A DNA stretch of 64,000 nt from Plasmodium relictum (GCF_900005765.1 NC_041687.1:1-64000), one strand, 5' to 3'. Counted from the first letter of the stretch, positions 22,542 to 35,039 are shown. Translations and numbers: made by a program. Notes: generated from the sequence alone by a model not told the origin.

Positions 22542-24704
22542 TATACATTCATTTTTTTATTATAATTTATTAAATAATTATATTAAAGGAGATATTTTTT
22601 TTATCAAATATTTTAACGATTCATTAAAAATTTTAAATTATAAATATTAAAAAATTATCGAAATTTTTAAATATAACAAATTATATGTAGTTTCAAAGAA
22701 ATATATCTTCTATAATTCTTAATGCTTTTTTTTTATATATTTCTTATTATATTTGTAATTAAATAATTAAAATAAAAAAAAATTTTTAAATTTATAATTT
22801 GAAAAGTTTCATTTTATATAATTTTGAATTATAAGGTAAAGGAAGAACTTAATTATTAAAATTAATTTAAAATATTTTAATTTGTACAAATATAAAATAC
22901 TAAGATATAATCTACATGTGATACATAAATTATATAGTTTTTTTTAGTTATAATATTTAATACATACCAAAAATTTATAAAGAAATATAATAAAAACCTT
23001 TACACAAATCATATTGTTATTTATTGCTAGTATATTTTTATTAAAAATATTCTATTTTTTTTTTTCTCTGTAAGTTCTCACAATTATTTTATTTTTCTTA
23101 ATTTTATATTAAATAATAGTTTTTATCTAAATTATAAATATTATTAAAAGAATTATTTTATTATCAAAAAAATAAAAGATAAATTATGTTTACTAAAAAA
23201 GATTATACAAGTTACAATTTCTGAATTTTTCTGTATATTCAGAGTTTAAGATTTATCATTTATAAATATAAATTGAGAATTTTTACAATTTATTTATACT
23301 TTTAAAAATTGTTTTAATTTTTTATCTAAATATTACTTACAAAACTTTCTTAGTATTAATTTAGAAATAATATCTACTTCCATTTAAATTATATACTAGT
23401 ATAAGTACAATTTTCATCAAAAAGAAAAAAAAAACCAAAGCATAAAAAGTGAATAATTAAGACATAATAAGAACACAATATATTTATTTTTTATTCAATA
23501 CTGTAGTATTAATATATTTTTAAGTTTTTTATAAGCATAATGTTTTTCTGAGCAACTAGTTAACACAAATATTCTATTAAAAACTAAGGAGTCCAATAGC
23601 CTTCTTCTTTATATAGTTTCACAATTTTTTATAGAAAAAAGGTAAAAGATAAAGTTGAATAGTTAAAACTATATAGCATTTTCATGCAAAGAAATATTTA
23701 TTTTAATGCATAATCAAATTTATATCCAAATAAAGATATTTTCCACAGAAAATGGGAAATTTAAAGTACATAAAAATTGAAGTATTAAATAATGCAAAAA
23801 CTTTTATACATAACCATAGTGCTAAGAAAAAATAAATCAATTTATTTTATTACAGTTATTGTTAAAAACTTAAATTTAATATTTATATCATATTACTAAT
23901 ATTATAATCTATAAATTTTGTGAAATATATGAAAAAAAAAAAAAAAAAGTAAAACAATTATATGGTTTCCAATAAAATTTTTATCATTATAAAAATTATA
24001 TAAATATTTTTTATATAAAAATAAGAGAACATATTATATTTCTATAGATTGTACTTTCATTATTTAATTATAAAAAGACGTATACTAATGTTTTTAAATA
24101 TATATGTTCATAAATTTTTTATTTTTCATAATAAATATTTATACGAATGTTATAATATTAATTTTTGTTCAACTTGAGAATTACGTGAAAAAAATATAAA
24201 GTATTTCATAATTTTAATTATCAAAAAAAGCGCTATATGTTTATACATATAATTTAAGAATTCAAATAACTGATTTAAAGTAAATGAAATAATTCTGAAT
24301 TTTTTTTTTTTTTTAAATAAAACTTATAAATTGTAATTATATGTAATGATTTATTATTTCATATAAATAAATGTTTTTTTTTATAACATAATTAAGTTTT
24401 TTATAAATCTTAAAATGGTTATATTTTCGAACGATTAATAAAAAATAAAAATAAGGAATACTTAATCACATAAAAGAAAAGCAATTTTAACTTAAATTTC
24501 ATAATTTCATTTTATTTTTCGAAATATATATAAAATATAGAATATTTATATTTTAAGAAATGACTCTTTGTAATATTTTTTCCAGTGTAATATGCCATGA
24601 AGAAAAGTAGCTTTAGAATAATACAAGGCAAAATGTTTAAAAAATAACCTTTTTTTTTTTTTTTTTTTTTTTTATAAAAATGACATTTTTTATACAATAA
24701 AACT
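22469..24704. other. Spacer upstream of SufD
   Basis: It contains an (AT)n tract and poly-A run next to the tRNA (about 22508-22545) and a poly-T run just before the SufD start (about 24652-24673). No gene is evident. Confidence 0.6.
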
Positions 24705-27700
24705 ATGCCTAAAATATTAATGTTTAATTACCTTTTCGTTTTTTTATTATTAACTAATAATATCGTGAAATTTTTTTATTATGTGGAGAACAAAAATTTC
24801 AATGATATTTGCTTATATAATTCCAATTTTAAAAAAGAATTAAAGATAAATAAAACAATTAAGTTAAAACTTCAAACAAAGAAATATTCTTATATAGACT
24901 TAAAACAAAAAGAAAAAAAAACATATAACAAAATAGAACATGTATTTGATAGAAATGATATTAAAAAAAATGTATGTGTAATTTATTTCAACATTAACAA
25001 TTTTAAGAAAAAAATTCAAAAGAAATTGTATCTAGCATGTAAAACAATTGAAAATGAAAGTTTTACATACAAAAAAATTGCAAGAAATTATCCCATTCTT
25101 CGGATTTTTGAAAAGTTATCACAAAAAAGGAATTTAAGAAAAAATAAAGTAAAAATAATATTAACAATAAAAAAACATCTACTTTTAAAAAAAGAAAATC
25201 TCCTCAAAACTCCACGGTTGTTTTTTATTAATATATGTATTAAAAATAAAAATCAAAAGAAAAGAAATTCTAAAAAATATTTAAAGAAATACGAAGAATT
25301 ATATAAAATATTTACACCAAACAATGATGAGGAAGATGAACATATTTCAAAAGTAGATAAGCGCAATATATCAAATATTATCATTAATGAGTGGTGTTTA
25401 TCCAAAAACGAAAAGAAGTATAATATGACTTTAATGTATGATTATATATCAAATATGCATAATACCGAATATCAAGACGCAAAAAGTATAAATAATTTTA
25501 TAAAAAATAATGAATTAATAGAAAAAGAAGAATGTGAAAAAAAAAGTAAATCTTATTTAACATATAAATATAAATTTAAATACATAAATCCTATTGATAA
25601 AAGAATTAATTTTTATGAATATGAATATTACATTCCCAAATTAATAAAATATGAAGAAGATATTTCTACTGAATCTAAATTTGTTCCTTCTAATTTTAAC
25701 TCACCTAAATGTTATAATAAATCTCCCGTAAACTTCTTGACAACTAGTGGTTTTAGCAGTCGTAATATTGATACTTTTGGTAAAGATAGAAATAAAATAT
25801 ATTCATTTAATACACCAACGGATATTAAAAGAAATATTTTTTTTAATGATTTGATGTTAATATCATCTTCTTATAATCAGCATTTTTTTTCCAATTTATG
25901 CTTTTTGTTAAATTTACACACATTTCAAATTTTAATACGAGATAAAACTGCTATAGAAACAGATTTTATAATTGATAAATTTGATCAATTAAAAGCAAAA
26001 TTAATGGAATTGCGCTCTCACGATTCAAAGAAAGATAAAATATCTATAAATTGTGATAGCACAACAAACATTGAAAACAAAAAGATGAACATTTCTTGTT
26101 CTAACTCGGATTCACTTGATTTATCATTAGAATCTGAAACAGAAGATAATAAAAACAAATATATAAAAAATGAACAGGAAATAAATAAAAAGGATAAAAA
26201 TATAATAAATAAAGATATTGATGAAATTAAGAATGATAGTAAGAATAGTAATGACGTAGAAGAAAAAAATGAAAATAATCAAAAAAAGAATGGAGAAATT
26301 TCTAATTCTAATGATAAAATTGACGAAGAAATAGCACGCCATTTAACATACAAAAAAAGTTTATTCGATGATAAAATTCAGGTGTTCAAAAAGAAATATG
26401 ATCAAAATATTTTAGAAGATAAAGAATTTATCAATTTATGGAAATATGATGAAAATGGTGAAATAGTAGAAAACTTAAATAGAATACCTATACCTAAAAT
26501 ATATTTAAATATTGATGATCCCAAATTTTGCATGTGGAAGATTTTACAAAATTCAGGAAAATGTGCATTCAGAGAAATTCCTACACCAAATAGAAAATTA
26601 GAAGCATGGAGACAACAAATAAACCTAAAATCATTTTATAAACAAAATTTTGATACTAGTATAAGCTTAAGGAATATTTCAAAAGAAGAACTAACAAATT
26701 TTAAAATGAAAATATTAGATAATTTAGATAAGGAAAATGAAAATATGAAAAAAGGTAATAAAGAAAGTAATGAAAGAGAGTGCGATAAAAATAATTTAAG
26801 TATATTAGATATAGGAAAGATTCCAGATGATGCATATATGCAAACCTTACATAATGAAGAATGTGAAAATCCTAATAATGACGAAACATATGATAAAAAC
26901 GTAATAGAAGAAAATTATGAAACCAACCATAAAGTGTTGAGAAATGATGAATATTCCTCACAAAAAGAAAAAAATTTTAAAATGAAATCTCAAAAGAAAT
27001 TCATTAATTCAAGTAATGATAAAGAAAATCATACTGATAATTATAAAAATAAATATAAAAAGGCATTTTATACTTTGGTTGTAAGAGATGGAATAGTTGA
27101 TGAATATTTATCTGATGACATAAGCATTTTAAAAAAATTAAATAATGAATTGAAGGAATCAGCAAAAAAAAAAACAGAAAATGATAATAATTTGGATGAA
27201 ACTAACAATAATGAAAATAATAAAAGCAAAATATTTGTTGGTAGTTTTTTTAATGTAAAAGATGTGGAAGTAGAATATTTAATTAATAAGGAATTATATT
27301 TTATACCTGAGTATTCTAATTGGCATAAAAAAAATACACAACCTTTTATTAGGGGTCAAATTGGTAAACAGTCAAGAAAATTTGATAATGATTATCCAAT
27401 TTATGATTATAGAAAAAGTGACTTTGGTATGGCTAAATTTTCTTCTTTAAATTTAGCTTCAATAAAAGATTGTGCAGTTATTTATTTAGATAAAGATATT
27501 GATTTAAGTGATAAATTTATTCATGTAATATTTATAGCAACATCTAAAAATGAAGATGATAATATAAATAATGAGAAATCACAATACAGCGTTTTTGAAA
27601 ATACACCAATTAATATAAACAAAGATATTAATAAAAATCCTGGAAAAACTTACGAGAAAAGTATTCCTGAAGGAGAAAATAAAAATATTGATATTAACAA

Positions 27701-28640
27701 AATTAAAGAAAGAATAGAAATTAATGGAACTGATATAGATATGGGTAGCAGTTTAACTGAAAATTATAGTACAGAAGAAAGTGAAATTGAAAAAAAGAAT
27801 CTTGAAAAAGAGAAAATAAAATATACAGAAAAAAAATTGAAAGAACATATGCATAGCCCAGTAACTAACCCTAGGCTAATTGTTTACATAAAAAGAAATA
27901 GCAAATTAAATATTTATGAATCACATATATCCTTAAATAAAAATAACAGTGGCCTAGTTAATGCCTTTTCTAGAATTTGCTTAGAAGAAAAATCTAAAAT
28001 TGATCATACTTTATCTCAAGAATTAGGTAAAAATGTATGGTATTTTCATAATATTTCAGTAAAAAATGGACTTAATGCAAATTATAAGTTCGTAGATGTA
28101 CTCTTAGGTAGTTTATCATCACGTGTCAATTTGCAAATAGAAGGAGAGAAGGAATGCAAACAAGAAAGTTATGGTTTAGCTCTGTTAGATGATAAACAAA
28201 ATATAAGTCAATATGAAATGTTTCATCATGAGCATCCACGTATGGATACAAATCAACTATTTAAATTTTTAGTTTCAGATAAAGCTCATGCTGTTTGGAG
28301 AAGCAGAGGAAGAATAGAAAAAGATGCAATAAAAGCAAAATTAAATACCCTATGTAGATCTATTTTATTGAATTTTGGAGCAAGTGCTGTATCAATTCCC
28401 ACTCTTGAAATAATTCCTAGTGATATAGAATGTGCAAATCATGGAGCAACTATAAGCGATTTAGAAAAAGAGCCAATTTTTGTTTTGATGACAAGAGGAA
28501 TAACTGAAAAATATGCAAGAGAGATAATGATGAAATCTTTTGTAAATGAAATTCTTAAACATATATCTGACGAAAATCTGAAAGACAGAGTTTTAGAAAA
28601 GCTTTTGAAAATGTCTCATAAGTATAATAAGAATTCCTAA
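24705..28640 (+). CDS. SufD: Apicoplast Fe-S cluster scaffold protein SufD
   Basis: A single exon of 1311 codons. SufD works with SufB and the ATPase SufC as the SufBCD scaffold that builds Fe-S clusters; in Plasmodium it is nuclear-encoded and targeted to the apicoplast. A hydrophobic segment near residues 7-25 fits a signal peptide, and a long Lys/Asn-rich stretch after it fits a transit peptide. The middle is low-complexity Asn/Lys/Glu insertions. The conserved SufB/SufD beta-helix core lies at the C-terminus, about residues 1120-1300. It includes HHEHPRMDTNQLFKF, AHAVWRSRGRI, and IECANHGAT with the downstream FVLMTRGITEKYARE, which correspond to the family's HGAT and RGI-x-A blocks. The first Met is chosen because the hydrophobic leader follows at once; Met6 is an alternative. 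Confidence 0.93.
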   Translation: MPKILMFNYLFVFLLLTNNIVKFFYYVENKNFNDICLYNSNFKKELKINKTIKLKLQTKKYSYIDLKQKEKKTYNKIEHVFDRNDIKKNVCVIYFNINNFKKKIQKKLYLACKTIENESFTYKKIARNYPILRIFEKLSQKRNLRKNKVKIILTIKKHLLLKKENLLKTPRLFFINICIKNKNQKKRNSKKYLKKYEELYKIFTPNNDEEDEHISKVDKRNISNIIINEWCLSKNEKKYNMTLMYDYISNMHNTEYQDAKSINNFIKNNELIEKEECEKKSKSYLTYKYKFKYINPIDKRINFYEYEYYIPKLIKYEEDISTESKFVPSNFNSPKCYNKSPVNFLTTSGFSSRNIDTFGKDRNKIYSFNTPTDIKRNIFFNDLMLISSSYNQHFFSNLCFLLNLHTFQILIRDKTAIETDFIIDKFDQLKAKLMELRSHDSKKDKISINCDSTTNIENKKMNISCSNSDSLDLSLESETEDNKNKYIKNEQEINKKDKNIINKDIDEIKNDSKNSNDVEEKNENNQKKNGEISNSNDKIDEEIARHLTYKKSLFDDKIQVFKKKYDQNILEDKEFINLWKYDENGEIVENLNRIPIPKIYLNIDDPKFCMWKILQNSGKCAFREIPTPNRKLEAWRQQINLKSFYKQNFDTSISLRNISKEELTNFKMKILDNLDKENENMKKGNKESNERECDKNNLSILDIGKIPDDAYMQTLHNEECENPNNDETYDKNVIEENYETNHKVLRNDEYSSQKEKNFKMKSQKKFINSSNDKENHTDNYKNKYKKAFYTLVVRDGIVDEYLSDDISILKKLNNELKESAKKKTENDNNLDETNNNENNKSKIFVGSFFNVKDVEVEYLINKELYFIPEYSNWHKKNTQPFIRGQIGKQSRKFDNDYPIYDYRKSDFGMAKFSSLNLASIKDCAVIYLDKDIDLSDKFIHVIFIATSKNEDDNINNEKSQYSVFENTPININKDINKNPGKTYEKSIPEGENKNIDINKIKERIEINGTDIDMGSSLTENYSTEESEIEKKNLEKEKIKYTEKKLKEHMHSPVTNPRLIVYIKRNSKLNIYESHISLNKNNSGLVNAFSRICLEEKSKIDHTLSQELGKNVWYFHNISVKNGLNANYKFVDVLLGSLSSRVNLQIEGEKECKQESYGLALLDDKQNISQYEMFHHEHPRMDTNQLFKFLVSDKAHAVWRSRGRIEKDAIKAKLNTLCRSILLNFGASAVSIPTLEIIPSDIECANHGATISDLEKEPIFVLMTRGITEKYAREIMMKSFVNEILKHISDENLKDRVLEKLLKMSHKYNKNS

Positions 28641-29420
28641 AAACTTGAATTTCATAAAATAATATTTATTAAATTAAAGAGATATTTACTATTGTGGAAT
28701 ATATAAATATATAAAATAGAGCAAAATATACGACGTGAAATGTAATATACATAAATTAAATAAATTTTTAAAAAATAAAATTAATTAAAATAAAATAATA
28801 AATATATAAAATAAGATAGAAAAAAAAAATAAATGATTTAAAATAAATTTACAATTGAATTTATACATAAAAAGAAAAAAAAAATGAATTGCATATATAT
28901 TATATTAACTATATTTTTATTACTTTTGAAAAAAAATAGATAACATGTGCGCATTAAGAATTCTAACTAAATGAATATAGGAAAAGAACTACAGGTATAT
29001 ACATATTTATTATTGCAATGTTTATTATGTAAAATAGAAAATAACAGTAAAATAAAATTAAAAATTAAACACTAAAAGCGTAAACAAATAAAATTAAAGA
29101 AAAATTACCTTAAAAAATTTATCATACATAATTTTTAGTTAGATAATTGAGTAAAATCTATTAATACATTTTTAGAAAAAGAAGAAAAAATTACTTTTGC
29201 TCTTATTCATTTTTTTTAAGAGGAGAAGAAATTTAATATAAATTTTTTAAATTTGTCTGCATCATTTATACTTCATTATGTTTTTTTATTAATTTCTATT
29301 TAAAATTTTTTTTTTCTCTTTATTTTTAAATTATAGTTATTAAGGTTAAAAATAATGAAAAGTTTTAAAGATGTATTAATGTAGAAATATAAAAATCATA
29401 TATATATATATATTCTCAAA
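28641..29420. other. Convergent spacer between SufD and CPW-WPC
   Basis: A 3'-3' intergenic region between converging genes. A/T-rich, with no recognisable feature beyond a short (AT)n tract near 29400. Confidence 0.65.
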
Positions 29421-30596
29421 TTATTCTAATGTAATTCCACTTTTAGAAATATCCGTTCCTTTTAGTAATTTTTCCATTGTATTTTCAGGAATATTATCTT
29501 GTTTTACTTGAGGAATATTCTTATTTTCTATACGATGAAATTGTGCTTCGCAAGTTTCTTCAAAGTTATATTTTTGTTCAAGAGTTAATGATAAAATATC
29601 TTGAACTTCTTTACATGGTCCTTTATATTTTTCATTAGGCTTACACATACCTTTATTATTTCCTTTATCTATATAATCAAAATGTATTGGGCATTTTGAA
29701 TAATCTCTTTGTGCATTTTCGATACATAACCATTTAACATTACACTTTTTACTAAATTTTTCTTTTTCATTTATATTCATATAATCAAAATGTGTTATAC
29801 GAGGACAGCTAATTGGAGGATTATAATCGTCAGGAGCCTTACAAGCTCCTGAATTCATTAAATTTATCCATCCCCTGGGGCAAGGATATATATCATAACC
29901 ATAAGTGCATTTATTCTTACAGGGCCATGCAATTCCATATTTAGATGAAAATGCTATTCTTTGCTGTTATATTTTTGTATTTTTATTATAAAAATTTTTT
30001 TTTTTAAATGAAATATATAAATAGAAATAAAATTTTTATATAATATATATGCAAATTATGATATATATATATAGTACTGATTTAGTGAATATAAAAAATA
30101 TACACGACTATAAGAATTTATATATATATATATATATTTTTTATTATGGGTTTACATTATTTCAATATAATAAAATAAGAAAAATTACAAATCTTATAAA
30201 TATTTTTATTAATTACATGATAAGACATATGGCTTATAGCTTCCATTTCTTCTTTTGAAATCAATCCTTCAAATTCTTTACTTCCTTTACACATATCTTT
30301 ACTTGCATCGTAAGACCATCCTACAATTAAAAATGTAAATTTTTTAATAAATATTTATATATATACAATTTTTTAAAATATAATTTTCTCTTTTTGTTTT
30401 TTTCATTTTATTTTTTTCTTTTTAAACCTTTGGGGCATGTTATTGAGTAGTCTCTTTCTGTAAAAAAATAGTAATATTTTATTATTATTCTATTTATTTT
30501 AAATTTTTTTTTTTTCTTCTTTTTAAATATAAATATGTATATTAAAATTTTCATATTTATTCTATAGTCTATTGAAATGTATTCTTTCTAAAATAT

Positions 30597-30643
<47 letters not shown>

Positions 30644-31001
30644 TTTTAAGATAAATTACCACATGATTCTTCTTTACATGGCCAAACCTAGAATAATTTA
30701 AATGTTATTAAAAAAAAGTTAATATTTTTGCAAGTTTCTTCTTTTTATAACATTTAGGTTTATTTTTCTTTATATTATTTTTATTTTTGAGTTGTCTTTT
30801 TTTTCTAAATTTCTTAAAATTTAATTTAGAAAAATACCACTTTACAGGCTAAATAAAATTGAAATAAGAAAAAAAATAGTAAACAAAATTTTTTCTTTTA
30901 TATATCTATTTTAAAATTTTTATATGATACCTGAGGAAAATTCCTCCTTTTCATTTTGTGTAAAAGCACCAAAATCCTAATAAAAATTACAACATTTCAT
31001 T

Positions 31002-31091
<90 letters not shown>

Positions 31092-31953
31092 ACCATTATT
31101 TTGTTACATCCTCCAGAATAATTTCTTCGTAGTTACAAAAATAAAAAATATTAACATAATATTTTAGCTGACTAAGATAAATTTAATAATTATTATTATA
31201 ATTGTATGCTTTCTTTTTAAATTACTCAGGAGCTTCACATTTTCCTGTGTAATTCCAATTTTCAGGACAATCTTTTGAATAATCTCTTTTACTGTTGCCA
31301 CATGACTCATTAATACATAGCCAGTTGACTGATATTAATAATATATTAAAAAATTATTGTATTATTTATAATTCTTTATAAACTTGTATTTTTTATTCAA
31401 TAGATTAATTATGTCATGTACACCTTTGCAATCTGTTGCTAGTTGACTTTTTTCTTTTGAAGTCATAGGTTCAAAAACCATAATGTGAGAACAAGGACCA
31501 GAATATTCTCTTTTATAGAAAAAACAAATGTATGAATTAAAAATTTTAACAAATTTTTATAAAAAAAAAATTAGTTATATATAATTTCTATAATATTTAT
31601 AATACTTCGGTGATCTGCATTGTACTTCTGATATTCGTTCCCATGTAGAAGGACACTGTTTTGAATAATCTCTTAAACATATTTTATCACTTAAGGGTTT
31701 TTTAGATATCCATTTTCTATCTTCTAAATCATCCATCAATAATTTCTCTATACCACCAGGAATTTTTGTATCTAATAAATCAGTACTTAGAGAAGATGGA
31801 TTTTTTGATTCTTCATAATGCCTAAAAAGAATAATTTAATAATTTGATTTTCAATAATTAACTGATACATATCTAGCTTTTTTTTTTATATTAATTTTTC
31901 ATTTTTCATCCATTTTCTCTTTACTAACGTCTCAAAATTTTCTCTTATTGCAA
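29421..31953 (-). CDS. CPW-WPC family protein (5' end unresolved)
   Basis: At least eleven exons join in phase: 31953-31929, 31821-31606, 31509-31424, 31328-31226, 31124-31094, 30976-30931, 30848-30838, 30687-30660, 30457-30428, 30320-30217 and 29963-29421, about 406 residues. The product repeats the CPW-WPC pattern (Cys/Trp clusters around WPC, RDYS and CP-x-W): RDYSKQCPSTW, VNWLCINESC with RDYSKDCPENW, VVWPCKEESC with RDYSITCPKGW, IAWPCKNKC with CPRGW, and VKWLCIEN with RDYSKCPIHF. CPW-WPC proteins are secreted, surface-associated proteins of zygote and ookinete stages. A signal-peptide exon must lie further 5'. A candidate 15-nt exon near 32174-32190 would splice in phase, but I could not place the start codon. 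Internal junctions are predicted from GT-AG sites, phase and domain pattern. Confidence 0.85.
30598..30644. repeat. Compound CT/AT microsatellite
   Basis: A (TC)n run of about 22 bp passes directly into a (TA)n run of about 22 bp, inside an intron of the CPW-WPC gene. Confidence 0.85.
31011..31088. repeat. (AT)39 microsatellite filling an intron
   Basis: Seventy-eight bases of pure AT lie in the 117-nt intron between exons 31124-31094 and 30976-30931 of the CPW-WPC gene. The array begins only a few bases after the splice donor. Confidence 0.9.
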
Positions 31954-32434
31954 CTATTTAAAAAAAAAAAATTTAAAAGAATATGAATAAATTATGTAAA
32001 AGGTGAATTAATAATTTTAATTAATATATAATTGCTTTTTTTTAAATATTTTATGAATATTTTTGTAATATATGTCTTATAGAAAAATAAAATGTAAAAT
32101 ATCTGAATTATTATGTTTCATTTTATTTTTTAATAATTTTTTGATAAATTTTGTTTCTTAAAATACCTCCTAATTCCTTTCCTATATTTATTTCACTTTA
32201 AATTCATTTAAAAAAAAAAAAAAAAAATTAATATTTTAAATTATTTTTAGGATTTTATATTTAATATAATTTAATAATTTCTTTAAATGTTCTCTTAGGA
32301 AAATAATAACATGTACATATGTCACGTTTCCTATTTTAATGATTCATATTTTTTTTTTTTTATTTGTTATAATTAATTTACATATAGAAACAAAAATTTT
32401 GAATTTTTTTTAGTAATATTTAAATAAGTGAAAA
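31954..32434. other. Undefined 5' end of CPW-WPC and spacer
   Basis: The missing first exon(s) of the CPW-WPC gene should lie here, or overlap the region near 32435. Short candidate exons exist, but no open Met plus hydrophobic leader is evident on the minus strand. Confidence 0.4.
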
Positions 32435-32932
32435 TTACTCTTCATCTTCTTCCTTTTCTTTTTCTGTTGATGGGACATCATCTGCTGTTATATGTATAGC
32501 ACGATGTAGTGTCTTTTTTTTTTCTTTTTTTTTTTTTAGTTCTGTATCTTCTTTTTTAGAAACATTAGAAACATTTTTAATATCAAGTGTTTTCTTATAT
32601 TTTTCAATTTCTTTTTTAATTTTTTTTTTATCTGTTTTATCTGTATTTTCTTTTTTTATTCTTTTAGTTGTTCCATATATTATATTCGTTCCTTCACTAA
32701 ATTTTTTTACTTCACCATTCTTTTTAACAACAGCATAAGTATTAACTCCCCCATTTTTAGGTATTTCCCATATGTGTTCATAGTTAACATCAACAATTTT
32801 TATTGGTCTCCCTCTATTGTCTAACTGATATACTCCATTTTCTACATTAGGATATTTTCTTTTCATATATATCTTTATCCCAATAACTTTTCCAATAAAG
32901 AAAAAAAAAAAAATAATTGCCACTTTTTTCAT
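32435..32932 (-). CDS. Small secreted Lys-rich protein, unknown function
   Basis: A single exon encoding 165 residues. The N-terminus MKKVAIIFFFFFIGKVIG is a signal peptide. Residues 20-85 form a compact, mixed-composition segment (YQLDNRGRPIKIVDVNYEH, WEIPKNGGVNTYAVV) that looks like a small folded domain. Residues 86-150 are a Lys/Glu/Thr-rich, probably helical or disordered stretch, and the end is acidic (EKEKEEDEE). I do not recognise a family. The mixed-composition segment, with Gly, Trp and Val codons unusual for random A/T sequence, argues that this is a real gene. The ATG is followed at once by the leader, which fixes the start. Its 3' end faces the undefined 5' part of the CPW-WPC gene, so a separate gene is more likely than a shared one. 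Confidence 0.75.
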   Translation of the reverse strand: MKKVAIIFFFFFIGKVIGIKIYMKRKYPNVENGVYQLDNRGRPIKIVDVNYEHIWEIPKNGGVNTYAVVKKNGEVKKFSEGTNIIYGTTKRIKKENTDKTDKKKIKKEIEKYKKTLDIKNVSNVSKKEDTELKKKKEKKKTLHRAIHITADDVPSTEKEKEEDEE

Positions 32933-35039
32933 TTTTTTTTTTTTTTTAAGCTATCAAATACATCAATAAGAAAAAAAAATTCCCAAAAAAAAATATATTT
33001 TTTAATTAAAAAATTTTTATTTGTCTTTAAATTTTTTTTTGTTCTGTAAAAGTATTCATAACAATAAAAATATATATATATATTTATGAATGTGTCTACA
33101 AATACAAAAAAAATTTTAAATAGAAAAATAATTCTTTTTAAAATTAAAAATATAAAAAGAAATATAGTTACGCCAATAATTTTATAACATTAAAAATAAT
33201 TGAAAAAAACAAAGAAAAAAAAATAAAGGAAAATTTATAGAAACATTCTTTTATATTAGAGTGTTATTATTTGAAGCTTATTATATATTATCAATTTATT
33301 TATTTTTCCAATAAATATTTGGCAAAGTAACAGTTTCAAAATTTTAAATAACCTTAGAAACTCCCCTATTGTACGTACACTTTTTTTTTTTTTTAAACAG
33401 TATTTAATAGAACATATAAGTATTTTTACAATGCATTTTTTCTATATGTATTCATATTAGATTTTTACTCTCTATTTTCTTTTTTTTTTTTTTTTTTGGA
33501 TTAGTTCTTATTTATAAGAAAAGAATATAGCTTTTTAGTTACATAATAGAATACTTACTATTTTCTGATATTTTATGCATATTAATACTGAAATTTTCTT
33601 AAACACATTTATTTCTATTAATGATTATTAAAATGAGTTATAGAAAAGACTAAATAAAACAAATAATATAATTTTATAAAGCAAAAAAAAATGTAATATT
33701 ATTCTTTTAACTTAATTTTTTTTTTTAAAATTTTATTAGAAAAAAAGTTCATAGATAATAAAACCCATACCTTTGTAAGGTAAACCATTTATTTATATAT
33801 ATTCACAATCTTTTAGTTCAGTAAATTGATAAGGAAAATTATAGATAACATTTGTAATTTATTTTTTATTTTTTTCATATATCCTATTTAAAATAAAATA
33901 TTTAAATTTTTTAATATGCTTTATATTATCTAAAAAACTATAAAAAAAAAGGAAAATAATGATGTCCACTTCTATAAATGAGTAATATATTTTTTATAGT
34001 ATGTCTTACAAATAATGAGGCATATTTTTTTTAATAAAAAATAAATTTTTGTAGGATAGTTCATGTAATTTTGTTTAAAATCAAAAAGGTTAAATCAACA
34101 TTATAAAAATAAAAGTTATACTTAATTAAAATAAAAATTTTAGAAAAAGCTAATAAAAGATAATTTTTCATTTTAAGCAACTTTTAATGTTTTAAAAAAA
34201 AAGTTGCCTTATTATAAATAATCAAGAAAAAAAGGATAAACTAAAAATTGTAAATAATTTAAAAAAATGTATTTTAGTGAAAGAATAAAAAAAAAAAAAC
34301 TTCATTTAGTAACTAGTACTTAATTATTAAAAAAAATATATATATAATTTTATAATTATCATTAAAAAATAGGAGCAAAAGCAAATATAAGAAAAATGTT
34401 TAAATAATCGTATCAATATTTTTTTGTATAATTAATACATATATAAAAATATTTTATATATACTCAATTTAAAAAAAAAAAAAAAAAGTTAGATTTATTT
34501 TTGAGGAATTTAAGCCTTTTTTCCACTAAAAAAAAAAAAAAAAAGAAATGAAAACTAATTATATACTTTTAATATGTCAAAAAAAAAAAAAAAAAAACAA
34601 ACAATTATGCTTTTAAGAAATAATAATAGAAAATAACATAATTTTCATATTAAATATTAATAATAATTGCATAATAATTTATATATTTATATATATAAAA
34701 GAAAAAAAAAGTGGAATTAACTTTATTTTGAGGAAATATTATCAAAAAGTGGTAAAATTTATGTGAATGAAATTTAATAAGAATTACAATAAAGTAACAT
34801 GAACATATAATAACAATAAAATAAAATGAAATTAACGTAATTTTTAAGTAATAACAACTAGTTGTACAATTTCTATATATGAAATGCTAATAAAAGATAT
34901 AATAAATAATATAAAAAAAATAAAGTTATTGTAAAAATATAATACCAAAGTTAATGGAATTATTTAAAGAAGAAAACGAAAAAAATATATAAAAAGATCA
35001 AAAAGAAAAAAGAACAAAAAATATATTTTTATAAAAAAA
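32933..35039. other. Divergent intergenic region
   Basis: About 2.1 kb between divergently transcribed genes (the secreted protein on minus, the ARP on plus), so promoters for both should lie here. It shows many poly-A/poly-T runs of 10-18 nt, as is common in Plasmodium promoters. No specific motif can be supported. Confidence 0.55.

Noticed and set aside
22357-22548. 63-codon frame over the tRNA-Leu gene
   Set aside because: It is a reading of the tRNA gene and flanking poly-A/AT tracts.
16569-24704. Centromere
   Set aside because: Very A/T-rich, but the composition is like other spacers here and no tandem core was seen; it also holds two tRNA genes.
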